A DNA stretch of 38,608 nt from Victivallaceae bacterium. GTDB lineage: Bacteria > Verrucomicrobiota > Lentisphaeria > Victivallales > Victivallaceae. The DNA is taken from NCBI GenBank assembly GCA_021647315.1, contig JAKIUY010000031.1, positions 1 through 38,608 on the forward strand, given 5' to 3'. Of the stretch, positions 1 through 9,134 are shown in pieces. Each line of letters begins with the position of its first letter. The first letter of the stretch is position 1. The notes below the pieces were generated by a model. That model was not told the origin of the DNA. It did not search any database and saw nothing but the letters and a program-made list of their open reading frames with translations. The translations under genes and the position numbers were made by a program.

Positions 1-59
1 ATGTTGACTTAATTAAAAATAATGGTAATGTAGAAAATTGTAGTCTTAATGAGAATCCT

Positions 60-689
60 TCAATTGCTAAAAAATGAGATTATAAAATACGGGGGCATAT
101 TACCGTCAGGGAATATACCCGTATTTATAATAATCTTAAAGAACCGGTATTTGGTCGCGGGGAATGAGATTGTATTGTTGCGCAGGTTGACCATACGCGA
201 ATAATCAAAAAATGGCTGTTTAGTGGCAATTGATTGCCATTGCTTCTGGTCATTACTGCCTTCAATAGTGATGTTTTTTTCAAAATTGCGGTTGGGAGTA
301 ATAATTTTAAGCCGTGAAATTACTGCTGGCGGTTGGTTGTGTTTTATCGTCTGTTTAACTTCCAGAATAATGCTGTTGTTCTTTTTTTTCAACGCAATAA
401 TCTTGCTGGGACAGCGGCGCCAGTTGTTGATGTTCTTAGCGACCGTGAACTGTTTTACCACAAACGGTATGTCGAGGCCGTCAGGGGAGCTGATTTTCAG
501 ATCACGATAGACGTTAATTGTTCGGTCAAAAAACTGGGCATCGAACTGGATAACCGCGATATCCGCATTGTTGCTCGTTTTGACAGCGTTTGTGGCGGTT
601 TTACGATATTTAAATATATTATTGTCAGACGCACTACTGGCAACTGCTACGAAGAACAGCAAGCCACTTAATAACATTATTTTTTTCAT
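60..689 (-). CDS. Short DUF3999-like exported protein
   Basis: A 209-residue protein with an N-terminal signal peptide (hydrophobic stretch MLLSGLLFFVAVASS, likely cut after SSA). It lies 67 bp downstream of the DUF2339 membrane protein on the same strand, an arrangement known in other bacteria where DUF3999 and DUF2339 proteins are neighbours. The central part (about residues 125-190, with RLKIITPNRNF, a GSNDQKQW motif and a KYRFFKI strand) has the beta-sandwich look of DUF3999, a family of unknown function. Typical family members are about twice as long and end in a membrane anchor. Here the protein stops at TGA (60-62) with only about 16 more sense codons before the next stop, so it may be C-terminally truncated. 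It is probably periplasmic or membrane-associated. Family assignment is by sequence impression and context. Confidence 0.6.
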   Translation of the reverse strand: MKKIMLLSGLLFFVAVASSASDNNIFKYRKTATNAVKTSNNADIAVIQFDAQFFDRTINVYRDLKISSPDGLDIPFVVKQFTVAKNINNWRRCPSKIIALKKKNNSIILEVKQTIKHNQPPAVISRLKIITPNRNFEKNITIEGSNDQKQWQSIATKQPFFDYSRMVNLRNNTISFPATKYRFFKIIINTGIFPDGNMPPYFIISFFSN

Positions 690-756
690 ATTATATTTTA
701 TCCTGAGTTATATTTGATGAATACAAGCTTCACCCCTACATGGGGGGTATTCCGTT

Positions 757-3408
757 TTATTCATTTTCTTCTTCTTCGTTATTGTTATCATTAAAACTTT
801 CTTTGAACTTGATATAGACAAAAGCCCCAGCCAACATGACCACGCCCAGTGCAATGAAGGCAATTATTTTTGCCGGCGTTGAGAGGTGTTGAAGATCAAA
901 CAGGAATATTTTAAATGCGGTAATGGTGAACAGTGCCAGTCCACACAGCCGCAATGCTTTTATTTTTCCAATAACACCGCCGATAATCATTCCGAGAGCA
1001 AAAACTCCCCACAGTACCGATATGCCACCGAGTCTGAAGGTTGGTTGGAAGTGATAGAGGCAGAAACTAAGTTCAACCGTGGTATAGATAAATAATAATC
1101 CCAGTGCGCCGGTACCGAACATGGCAGGCAGGGTGCTGTCATCATTTGATTTTTTCAGTTTAATGCTGATAAAAGCCAGTAACGCGATAATCGGCAGAGC
1201 ATCAATAGCGCGAATGAAGACTGGAATTATTTCCCAACTACCGCCATAGATAAACAGTTCGGCTTTGAAATTCCAGAAATTAGCTTCGGCGATAAAGAAT
1301 TTTGCTATCAGTCCGAATAGAATGAATACGAGGAAATTACGGTAGCCGTCAATTGGTTGTTTCAGATACTTCCAGACGGCAAAAATCAGCGCGCCAAGCC
1401 AGACATACGAGAGCAACGGTAGTCGCAGTGGCGGGAATATTGCCCGGCTGAGTTGGATGAATTCAATATGGAATAGGGCAAATACCATAATAAAAAATAT
1501 CCAGAAAAAGATATTGACACTATCGCCGGGCACCAGCGCAGTGCCGGACGCGTTTTCAGCACTAACGGTTGCTGAATCTTTAATTTCCATATCGCGTTCT
1601 TTTTTCAGCAGCAGAAAACCAGCGGCAGTCGATAATGTCAGCAACCCCATCGTCATCATTCGGGGCAGTAGCATCGCTAAATAGTTGCCACTGTTTGAGA
1701 AAGAGTCTGATTTCATATCAAGTAATATCAGGCGTCCGAAGGTTATGGCATAGATAATGTAAGCCACCTGCCGGAGAAAACGGCTACCCATTTTATGACT
1801 GAGCCAGAGGAAGATAAAGGCCTGAATTGCCCAAGCGGCAGTGATCCATTTACCGGTGAGCAGCAATGGGAAGGTCAAGGTGATGGTAAAAGATGCCAGT
1901 CCGAAAAGAATCAACAGCAGGTTGCGGTCTTTTATTTTCATTTTCACAAAAACGGCAATCTGCAACATATAGAACAGTGCCAGCGCCAAGGTGACAATTG
2001 CCCCGTAGCGCATGTCTCCCAATTTGTCGGTCAGCCACAGGGCGACCGAGAGGAATATTGCCAGATTTGCCGTCATGCCGATAAGTTCAAGGACGGTGAT
2101 CTTTTCGCGTCTGATAATATTACGGATTAATGTCAGGCAGGCGAACAGCAGATAGAATAGTGCACCAAAGGTTATTGCTACAATAAAATCATCCGGATGT
2201 TTATAAAATTTTGCGAGGGTTACGATATAGATCAGATAGGTCAGGACAAAACTCATGACATTAAGCAGTTTCCAGTATTTATATCGGGCGATAAACAGTG
2301 TGCCGAGTCCCAGCAGCAGGAGGTAACTGTATAAGCCGGGCAGGTTTTTAGTGCCGGTACTTAGCAGGATTGGGGTGATGTAACCGCCGACGACTCCGAA
2401 AATCGCTACTAGCATAGCATTCAACCTGACAGCTAGCACACCGGCGGTCAGGGTAATGATAATCATCATGCCGAATGCCAATTTGGCATCTATCAGATGA
2501 TAACGCTGGAAAGCGGCAAATACTGAGAAGTAGAGGGTTGCGATCCCACCACCGGTCAAGCCCAGCCCAATCAGATGATATTTTTTGTTGGTCAACAGCA
2601 GACCAACCACCAGCATGGAGATGCCGGTGCCCATTGCCATGGATACTCGGCCTATTGGCGGCAGTATACCCCGGTCAATAGAATATTTAAGGAAGAAGGC
2701 GATACCGCATAAAATAATCAGTATTCCGGCTCTTACCAGCCAGGTGGTGGCAATTGCATATTCAACTGAGGCGCCCGGACGCCGAAATTCTTCACCGACA
2801 ATCAACCAGTTCCAGGCTTTGCGTAATGTTTCAGCTGCTTTTCTTTCGAATTCTGACTGGGTACGTTGGGGTTGAGGTTTAGCCCATGATTCATACGTTT
2901 GTCTTTGAGCAGTTGTTTTAGTTCTGGTCGGCGGTGTTTTAGGCAGAGCAGGCGGGTTTACTGTTTGACGCGGAATAGCTTCTGTAGCGGTTTCAACTGG
3001 CTGTATTTCAGGCAGTGGCGGAACAGTTTTAGCGATAGGCGGGGTGGATACATTGGTTTTGATTTTTATTACTTCATCCGCGATGGTTTGCTTTTTACTG
3101 CTCATAGCCGCAATGGAGGATTCAGACTCCTGCTGCAATAATATGTCTGATAGTTTTGGCCTGGGAATCTTTTCTGTTGCGCTCTTTTTCGTTATTTCTT
3201 GTTCAGGCACTGCTTTTGCTTTGGAGATATCCGTTATTTTTTCGGAGATAAAGTTGAGCTTATTATTGATGATGGATATTTTTCCTGCCGTTGCTTCGGC
3301 ATGGAAATCTCTGTCCTCCTGAATATTTTTCAACTTATTATTGATTTTTACCAATATAACGATAATACTACAGATAATTATAAGCAGTAAAAGCTCCATC
3401 CATGACAT
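757..3408 (-). CDS. DUF2339 family polytopic membrane protein
   Basis: An 883-residue integral membrane protein. It begins with one membrane segment (residues 5-22), then a short coiled-coil region (25-65), a Pro/Thr-rich cytoplasmic linker (about 100-175), and from about residue 218 a long series of twenty or more hydrophobic helices to about 870, ending in an acidic tail (NNNEEEENE). This order matches DUF2339, a family of very hydrophobic proteins of unknown function that may act at the cell envelope. The start at 3408 is supported by a GGGAGG ribosome site about 10 bases upstream. It heads a two-gene minus-strand unit with the DUF3999-like gene and is divergent from the IclR regulator. 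No catalytic motif is evident. Confidence 0.85.
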   Translation of the reverse strand: MSWMELLLLIIICSIIVILVKINNKLKNIQEDRDFHAEATAGKISIINNKLNFISEKITDISKAKAVPEQEITKKSATEKIPRPKLSDILLQQESESSIAAMSSKKQTIADEVIKIKTNVSTPPIAKTVPPLPEIQPVETATEAIPRQTVNPPALPKTPPTRTKTTAQRQTYESWAKPQPQRTQSEFERKAAETLRKAWNWLIVGEEFRRPGASVEYAIATTWLVRAGILIILCGIAFFLKYSIDRGILPPIGRVSMAMGTGISMLVVGLLLTNKKYHLIGLGLTGGGIATLYFSVFAAFQRYHLIDAKLAFGMMIIITLTAGVLAVRLNAMLVAIFGVVGGYITPILLSTGTKNLPGLYSYLLLLGLGTLFIARYKYWKLLNVMSFVLTYLIYIVTLAKFYKHPDDFIVAITFGALFYLLFACLTLIRNIIRREKITVLELIGMTANLAIFLSVALWLTDKLGDMRYGAIVTLALALFYMLQIAVFVKMKIKDRNLLLILFGLASFTITLTFPLLLTGKWITAAWAIQAFIFLWLSHKMGSRFLRQVAYIIYAITFGRLILLDMKSDSFSNSGNYLAMLLPRMMTMGLLTLSTAAGFLLLKKERDMEIKDSATVSAENASGTALVPGDSVNIFFWIFFIMVFALFHIEFIQLSRAIFPPLRLPLLSYVWLGALIFAVWKYLKQPIDGYRNFLVFILFGLIAKFFIAEANFWNFKAELFIYGGSWEIIPVFIRAIDALPIIALLAFISIKLKKSNDDSTLPAMFGTGALGLLFIYTTVELSFCLYHFQPTFRLGGISVLWGVFALGMIIGGVIGKIKALRLCGLALFTITAFKIFLFDLQHLSTPAKIIAFIALGVVMLAGAFVYIKFKESFNDNNNEEEENE

Positions 3409-3630
3409 ACGAATATCCTCCCTGTTTGATAAAGTATTGAATAGTAGCGTCCATGATATTTTGTATTATAACATAATAGCTCTGAAAGCTCTAAAGTCAA
3501 ATGTGACCACCGAAGAAATATAATTTCACATTTCTTCTGAAAACAGTTGCTTTCATTGTCAAAATAGGCTATATTTAAAATAGATGAATTAATATCCATC
3601 AATGATGAATAAAACAGAGATAATACAGTT

Positions 3631-4350
3631 ATGGCAAATTCAGATTTAATACAATCAGTAATCAAGGCGCTTGATATATTGCATGCCGTGTCTAATACGG
3701 AATCCGGTATCAGACTTAATGATTTAGCGGAAAGTTTCGGTATGAATAAAACAACCGTGCATAATCTGGTGCGTACTTTGCGGGCTCGGGATTATCTGAC
3801 TAAAGATAGTGCTAATCGTTACCGGATCGGTGCGGCAGTCAGTGAACTGTTGAGTAATCAGCATCGTAACAAAAATCTGCGCCGTGCCGGTGAGGTAATG
3901 CGCAAATTATATAAGGAACTGCCGGAAAGCGTGGTGACCTACTCTGAACTGTGCGGCAGTGAACTGTTCTGCCGTTTAAGAATGTCACCTGATCAACCGA
4001 ACCTGCTTCAACGCCCAGTATCAATGATGTTCCAGCCTTACAATCAGGCGACAGGATTATGCTTTCAGGCTTTTTATGATGAATATCATTCAGCTGTGCA
4101 GGAAAAATACCCGTTTGATGAATTTGCCTCGCATAAATGGAAAAATATTCCACAATTTGAACAACAACTCGATGCAATTCGTAAAGCAGGCTACTATTTG
4201 AGAGACGAACCAGATCTGCCAACCTTATTAACTGTGCCGGCCGGTGAATCTTTCGTTCTCGGTGTAAAAATGACAGAACAATCCCAGGATAAGCTGGCGG
4301 ATATTACCGCAAAAGTTATTGCAGCGGCACAACAAATTAAGGGGCTGTAG
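3631..4350 (+). CDS. IclR-family transcriptional regulator
   Basis: A 239-residue regulator. Residues 1-65 form an IclR-type winged helix-turn-helix (SVIKALDILHAVSN, then GIRLNDLAESFGMNKTTVHN, then LVRTLRARDYLTKD). The rest is the effector-binding IclR_C region, which in this family binds small metabolites. It sits divergently 220 bp from the DUF2339 gene and 190 bp before the QueG-like gene, so it may regulate either side; the downstream iron-sulfur genes on the same strand are the likelier partners. The C-terminal half is poorly conserved relative to well-known members, so the ligand cannot be predicted. The length is close to the usual 240-260 residues. Confidence 0.85.
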   Translation: MANSDLIQSVIKALDILHAVSNTESGIRLNDLAESFGMNKTTVHNLVRTLRARDYLTKDSANRYRIGAAVSELLSNQHRNKNLRRAGEVMRKLYKELPESVVTYSELCGSELFCRLRMSPDQPNLLQRPVSMMFQPYNQATGLCFQAFYDEYHSAVQEKYPFDEFASHKWKNIPQFEQQLDAIRKAGYYLRDEPDLPTLLTVPAGESFVLGVKMTEQSQDKLADITAKVIAAAQQIKGL

Positions 4351-4351
4351 A

Positions 4352-4380
4352 GGAAACGGGGAAACGGGGAAACGGGGAAA
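4352..4380 (+). repeat. 8-bp tandem repeat (GAAACGGG)
   Basis: About three and a half copies of GAAACGGG run in direct tandem just after the stop codon of the IclR gene. It is a microsatellite-like tract and a likely site of length variation. No function can be read from it. Confidence 0.8.
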
Positions 4381-4390
4381 ATACTGTAGG

Positions 4391-4411
4391 GGGTGAATCT
4401 TGTATTCACCC
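4391..4411. other. Perfect hairpin between the IclR and QueG-like genes
   Basis: GGGTGAAT and ATTCACCC form a perfect 8-bp stem around a 5-base loop, 40 bp after the IclR stop. No T-tract follows, so it is not a canonical intrinsic terminator. It could be a small dyad repeat or an operator. Confidence 0.5.
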
Positions 4412-4541
4412 TAATAAAAAATAGCGTATAATAATTACTTACACGTTAATATTGGTTTTTTAATCGGTAGTCGCAACCGCTTAAAAGCTAAACCAGGAGG
4501 TAATTACCTCTAAAAAAAACATTAATTCAGGAGATGATAAA

Positions 4542-5609
4542 ATGGCTATTATGACAAGAGATTTCGGTTTGGATGATCTTAATGATCCCAAAATCGCCGC
4601 AGAATTAGTAAAAAAACAGGCACTCGCCATGGGAGCCGATTCAGTTGGGATCGGTAATATTGAACGTTGGGCAGGAGCTCCGACGCAAATGGATCCCCGC
4701 CAGATCATGCCGGAAGCGAAATCAATCATCGGCTTTACTTTCCGCGTAAATCGCGGTAGCCTGCGTGGTATCGAAGAGGGTACATTTTTCAGTAACTATT
4801 CCGCAATGGGTTACGGAGGCATAACCTACCTCTATATGCCGATGACAGTTATCAATCTAAGTAAATATATCGAAGATCGTGGCTATGAAGCAATTCCTTA
4901 CGGTCATCAGAGTGACTGGAAAGGCATTGATGGGGAAGGTTATTCAAATCACATGTCTGTTCCTGTCGCCTCTGGACGTGCAGCACCGGATGTTGCAGTT
5001 CACCTCCGTATTGCCGCCTACCTGTGCGGTCTTGGCGAAATTGGTCTGAGTAAGATGTTCCTGAGCCCGCAATTCGGTCCACGTAACCGCGTTGGTATTG
5101 TGATTACCGACCTGGAACTGGAACCGGATCCAATTTATGATGGTCCTGAACTATGTAATAAATGCGGAGCGTGTGTGACTCAATGTCCTGGTAATGCTTT
5201 TGACCCCAATAATATGATTAAGGTTAATTTGGCCGGTCACGATGTTGAATGGGCTAATATCGACTGCGCTGCATGTAATATTGCATTCCGTGGTGCAGAG
5301 TTGACTGACGATGAGATAAAACCGGAAGACCGTTATATGGAACATGGTGACTTCAGTAACAAGCCTGGAGACTGGAGCCCGTTCAAAAACAAACCAAGAA
5401 ACCTTTATAATACCGGTCAGGCTGTCTGTGGTGCCCGTGGCTGTACTCGTGCCTGCATGATCAGCATGGATGCCCGTGGTGTGCTTGAAAATAAATTCAA
5501 AGAAAAATTCCGTCGTCGTCCACAGTGGAAAGTTGACTGGGAAAATCCGCCAGCCAACCCTTCAGATGCAATTTATCGTGAATCCGCAATTTTAACTGAC
5601 GCAGATTGA
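4542..5609 (+). CDS. QueG-like 4Fe-4S oxidoreductase
   Basis: A 355-residue cytosolic protein resembling the epoxyqueuosine reductase/reductive dehalogenase-like group. A cobalamin-reductase-like N-terminal domain is followed by a ferredoxin motif C205-x2-C208-x2-C211-x3-C215-P. Further cysteines at 242, 245, 296, 301 and 305 could hold a second cluster. Genuine QueG reduces epoxyqueuosine in tRNA using cobalamin and two 4Fe-4S clusters. This protein is only a relative: the spacing of the second cluster differs and the C-terminal HEAT-like region of QueG is missing. GGAG about ten bases upstream supports the ATG at 4542. It lies between an IclR regulator and a U32-like iron-sulfur protein, so a catabolic or anaerobic redox role is as likely as tRNA modification. 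Confidence 0.72.
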   Translation: MAIMTRDFGLDDLNDPKIAAELVKKQALAMGADSVGIGNIERWAGAPTQMDPRQIMPEAKSIIGFTFRVNRGSLRGIEEGTFFSNYSAMGYGGITYLYMPMTVINLSKYIEDRGYEAIPYGHQSDWKGIDGEGYSNHMSVPVASGRAAPDVAVHLRIAAYLCGLGEIGLSKMFLSPQFGPRNRVGIVITDLELEPDPIYDGPELCNKCGACVTQCPGNAFDPNNMIKVNLAGHDVEWANIDCAACNIAFRGAELTDDEIKPEDRYMEHGDFSNKPGDWSPFKNKPRNLYNTGQAVCGARGCTRACMISMDARGVLENKFKEKFRRRPQWKVDWENPPANPSDAIYRESAILTDAD

Positions 5610-5627
5610 TTATTATTTTGGACTACC

Positions 5628-5677
5628 AATGTGGGAGCGATGCGAAGAGTTTGTCACCAGGAGGAGACTCCTACATT
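5628..5677 (+). repeat. Palindromic repeat family A, copy 1
   Basis: A 50-bp element bounded by AATGTGGGAGCGA and ACTCCTACATT, which are imperfect inverted ends. The centre (TTTGTCACCAGGAGGA) is shared with copies at 5689-5747 and 16352-16410. It lies 18 bp after the QueG-like gene and looks like a REP/MITE-like non-coding repeat. This copy has lost the middle part GACGTCCCCGTCGC. Confidence 0.8.
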
Positions 5678-5688
5678 GGATCATTTAA

Positions 5689-5747
5689 AATGTGGGAGCG
5701 ACGTCCCCGTCGCGAAGAATTCGTCACCAGGAGGATACTCCTACATT
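5689..5747 (+). repeat. Palindromic repeat family A, copy 2
   Basis: A 59-bp element from AATGTGGGAGCGACG to ACTCCTACATT with an inner palindrome CGACGTCCCCGTCG. The copy at 16352-16410 is nearly identical in the opposite orientation. It follows copy 1 after only 11 bp, a tandem arrangement typical of REP-like elements. Confidence 0.85.
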
Positions 5748-5782
5748 GAATACAATAGATACAATGATTATATTAGATAATA

Positions 5783-5850
5783 AATGATTGCCATTCGCTG
5801 CGCTCATTGCTGACGCTACGGTCAGCCTCGTTCGCAGGCTCAGGTCTGTC
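5783..5850 (+). repeat. Repeat family B, copy 1
   Basis: An intergenic element from AATGATTGCCATTCGCTGCG to CAGGCTCAGGTCTG. It recurs inverted at about 18750-18832, after the AraC gene. It ends about 25 bases before the ribosome site of the U32-like gene, so it may sit in the leader of that transcript. The first half contains the dyad-rich CTCATTGCTGACGCTACGGT. Confidence 0.8.
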
Positions 5851-5885
5851 AAAAATGATTCTGTCAAAAAAACAGAGGCTTTAAT

Positions 5886-6905
5886 ATGAAATTTGCAATT
5901 GGTTATCAACAACCGGAAAACGGTGAACGGTTCCCGGACATCGTTAATGATTACCGGGAACATATTTCAGAAGTATATTTTCCATGGGTCGGCACTGCTT
6001 CCGGACGGGCATCGTTGGGTAAAACCCGCGGTGGTATTGACTGGAATGCCCAATACACGCTCGAAGAGGATTTAGTTCGAATCCGGGAACTCGGGATCAA
6101 ACTTGATCTGTTGTATAATGCCAACTGTTACGGTGAGCGCGCCGTCAGTCAGTCGCTGGCGAATGAGGTCATTTCAACTTTGGGACATCTGAATGATTTT
6201 TGTGGTGGTGCCGATACGGTTACCACCACCTCACTGGCGATTGCCAGAACTGTAAAAAAACATTTTCCCCGCACCGAAGTCAGAGCGTCAGTTAATATGC
6301 GTATCGGCACCACCCAAGCAATGGGTTATGTCAGCGGGCTCTTCGATAGTTTCTACATCCAACGTGATATTCAACGCAACCTTGCAGCAGTAAAAAGCAT
6401 AAAAAAATGGTGTGATGATAACGGCAAAGGGCTCTATATGCTGGCTAACAGCGGTTGCCTGCGCAACTGTCCCGGCCAAATATTTCATGATAATACAGTC
6501 GCCCATGATGCTGAAATTGATGAAATGAAAAATATCGCAAACTGGACGCCGCATGTCTGTTGGAATCTTTATCGCAACCCAGGAAAATTTGTTGAAATCC
6601 TCAAATCTACCTGGATTCGGCCCGAAGATTTACACTATTACGATGATATTTTTCCGGTCGTCAAATTGGCGACGCGTCAACATTCCCACCCACGCATGGT
6701 TATTGATGCCTATACCAGTCGACAGTTCAACGGTAATCTTCTGGATCTGTTAGAAGCATCTTTTTCATCCATCTTCGCACCGCAATATATTGCAAACAGT
6801 TCCTTTCCTGATGATTGGTTTACTCAAAGTTCCCAATGCACTACCTGCATTAATTGCGGCTATTGTGAAACGGTGCTGAAACAGGTACTGAAAAAGCTAA
6901 AGTGA
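5886..6905 (+). CDS. U32 peptidase-like iron-sulfur protein
   Basis: A 339-residue protein related to the U32 (YhbU/UbiV-like) family: an N-terminal TIM-barrel-like part, then LANSGCLRNCPGQIFHDN (C191 and C195), C225, and a C-terminal cluster C318-x2-C321-x2-C324-x2-C327. UbiU, UbiV and related U32 proteins bind a 4Fe-4S cluster with four such cysteines and act in hydroxylation or tRNA/rRNA modification rather than proteolysis. The substrate here is unknown. The distinct CTTCINCGYCE tail could hold a second cluster. It follows the QueG-like gene after 276 bp of repeat sequence, and a GntR/LacI regulator comes next. The ATG at 5886 is preceded by GAGG. Confidence 0.7.
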   Translation: MKFAIGYQQPENGERFPDIVNDYREHISEVYFPWVGTASGRASLGKTRGGIDWNAQYTLEEDLVRIRELGIKLDLLYNANCYGERAVSQSLANEVISTLGHLNDFCGGADTVTTTSLAIARTVKKHFPRTEVRASVNMRIGTTQAMGYVSGLFDSFYIQRDIQRNLAAVKSIKKWCDDNGKGLYMLANSGCLRNCPGQIFHDNTVAHDAEIDEMKNIANWTPHVCWNLYRNPGKFVEILKSTWIRPEDLHYYDDIFPVVKLATRQHSHPRMVIDAYTSRQFNGNLLDLLEASFSSIFAPQYIANSSFPDDWFTQSSQCTTCINCGYCETVLKQVLKKLK

Positions 6906-6955
6906 GCTACTACCAGTTCGAGTTAAATAAAAAATTAGTTTTTTTCATTTATCAG

Positions 6956-6984
6956 TTGCATTTTGCTTATGAATGTGTTAGAAT
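6956..6984 (+). promoter_or_regulatory. Candidate sigma-70 promoter for the GntR/LacI gene
   Basis: TTGCAT (6956-6961) and TAGAAT (6979-6984) are separated by 17 bases in an AT-rich stretch 65 bp before the ATG at 7050. The -10 box matches 5 of 6 positions, but the -35 box only the first three. Suggestive only. Confidence 0.35.
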
Positions 6985-7049
6985 ATGTATGTAATAAGTT
7001 TGAATAACTATGAATGAGATGAAAGTTTAATTAAAACACGGTTTTTATA

Positions 7050-8174
7050 ATGATACAATTAGCTAAAACAGATCTACGCGGTTCAATCAAGACCCGGATT
7101 ATTGAGATGATTAAAGAGCAGGGATTAAACCCCGGCGATAAAATCATGTCACAAAACGAATTGGCTAAGTTATTCAAAATCGGCGCACCGACCGTCTGTC
7201 GTGCTCTTGGAGAGCTCGCAGATGACGGTATTCTCTACCGTGTCCATGGCAAAGGCACCTTTGTTGCTGAACCTTTGCAGATACCAGAAACCGAACAACC
7301 AACCGGTGAATTTACGGTCGGAATCTATCCATTTGAAAATTATCATGGCAACGACTACTTGCTAGAACTTGCCGAAGGCATTTCACAAGGCATCATGCGC
7401 CACCGTTTTAGTTGCAAATACATCACCCGTTCCAAATTTGAGCATAGCGGGCTGTCAATCGCTGAATATATGTTTGTCAACCAAATTGACGGTATCATTA
7501 TGCCAGGCGGTTCTCCTCACGACTTAGATTTAGCTGAAGAGCTGCGTGATAACGGCTTTTCGTGTGTATTGCTCAACCGTTATATCGATGGTTGCGACTC
7601 TGTAACCTGTGATCATTATACAGGAACAACCCAATTGATGGAGATTCTGGCAAATCATGGTCATCAGCGTATTTTTTTTGCTGGAGTACAAGGCGAAATA
7701 AGTACAGTTAAGGAACGATTAAATGGTTATCTTGATTTTTGCCACTTACATGGCATTTATGAAGAGAAATTAGTTTTTCTCAGTGATACTGAGGATAGAA
7801 AATCAGGCATAAAGGCAGTTGATAAGATTTTATCAATGAAGAACCGACCTACTGCCATGATTGTCGCTGCTGGTTTTATGATGAAAAGAATCATAAAACC
7901 GCTACTTGAGAGTGGTTTGTCAATCCCGGACGACATTTCACTGGTCGCTTATGACGAACAACACTTGCCATCTAAATATGGACGGTTTACCTGCGTAAAA
8001 CAGCCATTGGAAAAGATGGGGGCGACTGCGGTGGATATTATGAATAAAAATCTACGCTTTAATAAAAAGAGCGCGATTAATATAAAATTTGACCCGGAAC
8101 TTATTCACGGCAATTCAGTTGCCATGAACAGAGTTGAAAAAACAGTATCAACTGTTGCAATTGCATCGGTGTAA
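7050..8174 (+). CDS. GntR/LacI chimeric transcriptional regulator
   Basis: A 374-residue regulator. Residues 8-75 form a GntR winged helix-turn-helix (MSQNELAKLFKIGAPTVCRA, then LADDGILYRVHGKGTFVAEP). Residues 88-360 are a LacI-type periplasmic-binding-like effector domain (VGIYPFENYHGNDYLLELAE, IDGIIMPGG, a DDISLVAYDE strand, EKMGATAVDIM). This AraR-like architecture usually binds sugars and is common in Lentisphaerota. It lies upstream of the prepilin-like and secreted carbohydrate-active genes and may control them. There is no strong ribosome site before the ATG at 7050. Confidence 0.88.
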   Translation: MIQLAKTDLRGSIKTRIIEMIKEQGLNPGDKIMSQNELAKLFKIGAPTVCRALGELADDGILYRVHGKGTFVAEPLQIPETEQPTGEFTVGIYPFENYHGNDYLLELAEGISQGIMRHRFSCKYITRSKFEHSGLSIAEYMFVNQIDGIIMPGGSPHDLDLAEELRDNGFSCVLLNRYIDGCDSVTCDHYTGTTQLMEILANHGHQRIFFAGVQGEISTVKERLNGYLDFCHLHGIYEEKLVFLSDTEDRKSGIKAVDKILSMKNRPTAMIVAAGFMMKRIIKPLLESGLSIPDDISLVAYDEQHLPSKYGRFTCVKQPLEKMGATAVDIMNKNLRFNKKSAINIKFDPELIHGNSVAMNRVEKTVSTVAIASV

Positions 8175-8269
8175 CCCCGTAACCCAAACACAGGAGGCGA
8201 ATAGAGGCGAGTTTTGAACCAGACTGAAATTAATAAAACAACTACCCCCAAATAAAAGGAGATGTAAAG

Positions 8270-9076
8270 ATGTTTAACCTGAATAATTTATTAACTAACA
8301 AAATAACCGGAGAAACAACAATGAAAACCCAATCCAAAATCACCAATCCAAAATCAGCAATCTGCTCAGGATTTACCCTCATAGAGCTATTGGTAGTGAT
8401 CGCTATAATTGCGATTTTAGCCTCAATGTTACTCCCGGCCTTAAATTCAGCTCGCGACAAAGCAAAGCAGATTTCCTGTGCCAATAACCAAAAGAGTCTT
8501 GGGACGATGATGGCATTTTATCAGTCCGATAACAATGACTATTTTACGCCATTAGAAATCAAAAACTCAATTCCGACAGCCTACGCCTATTGGCAATCAA
8601 GACTGACAGATTATCTAAGCAAGAAAGGGATCAGTAAAGATACCATTTTCTTTTGTCCGGCTGCAACAGTTCAAACCAACACTAGCTTTAAGTACTCTAG
8701 CTATGGTGCATGTTACTATGGCCCGATGGCCTGGTATTATTCCACTAATGATACAACTAATTTTTTTAAAAAGCCTCCAGCGAAGATAAGTTTACTGAAA
8801 AAACCAACCGGTTCAATTTTATTAGCTGACCAAGGATTAAAGGATCGCCCAGACAAACTGGGGTACTATATGATAAAAAACGTCTCTTCATATACCACGT
8901 CATTTCAAGGGCAACGCCATGGAGGGAAAACCAATATTACCTTTGCTGACGGTCATGTTAAACAGCGTATTGCTGCGAATGCTGATGCCTGGATTTATCG
9001 GGGGTATAGTATAAATGTAAAAATTAACGGTAGTGGATATACTGCTTACAGGCAAGGAGTTATTGATAAAGACTAG
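8270..9076 (+). CDS. Prepilin-like secreted protein with H-X9-DG motif
   Basis: A 268-residue protein with a type IV prepilin N-terminus: a basic leader, then [20 protein letters not shown], with cleavage expected after the G preceding FTLIE. The C-terminal motif H-x9-DG is present ([16 protein letters not shown]). Such N-methylated pseudopilin-like proteins of the DUF1559/H-X9-DG type are abundant in Planctomycetes, Verrucomicrobia and Lentisphaerota and are surface-exposed or secreted, with unknown roles. Two start codons each have a good ribosome site: 8270 (AAAGGAG) and 8321 (GGAG). Starting at 8321 gives the more usual leader of about 18 residues; from 8270 the leader is about 35. It precedes the secreted glycosidase-like gene. 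Confidence 0.88.
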   Translation: MFNLNNLLTNKITGETTMKTQSKITNPKSAICSGFTLIELLVVIAIIAILASMLLPALNSARDKAKQISCANNQKSLGTMMAFYQSDNNDYFTPLEIKNSIPTAYAYWQSRLTDYLSKKGISKDTIFFCPAATVQTNTSFKYSSYGACYYGPMAWYYSTNDTTNFFKKPPAKISLLKKPTGSILLADQGLKDRPDKLGYYMIKNVSSYTTSFQGQRHGGKTNITFADGHVKQRIAANADAWIYRGYSINVKINGSGYTAYRQGVIDKD

Positions 9077-9134
9077 CCCCTGCATCAAAGAGTTACAAGG
9101 TGCTGGCTTTTCTAACAGTCGGCACTTTTTATGG

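Noticed and set aside
223-671. Plus-strand open frames within the DUF3999-like gene
   Set aside because: They are antisense to a gene with a signal peptide and family likeness, and show no recognisable sequence.
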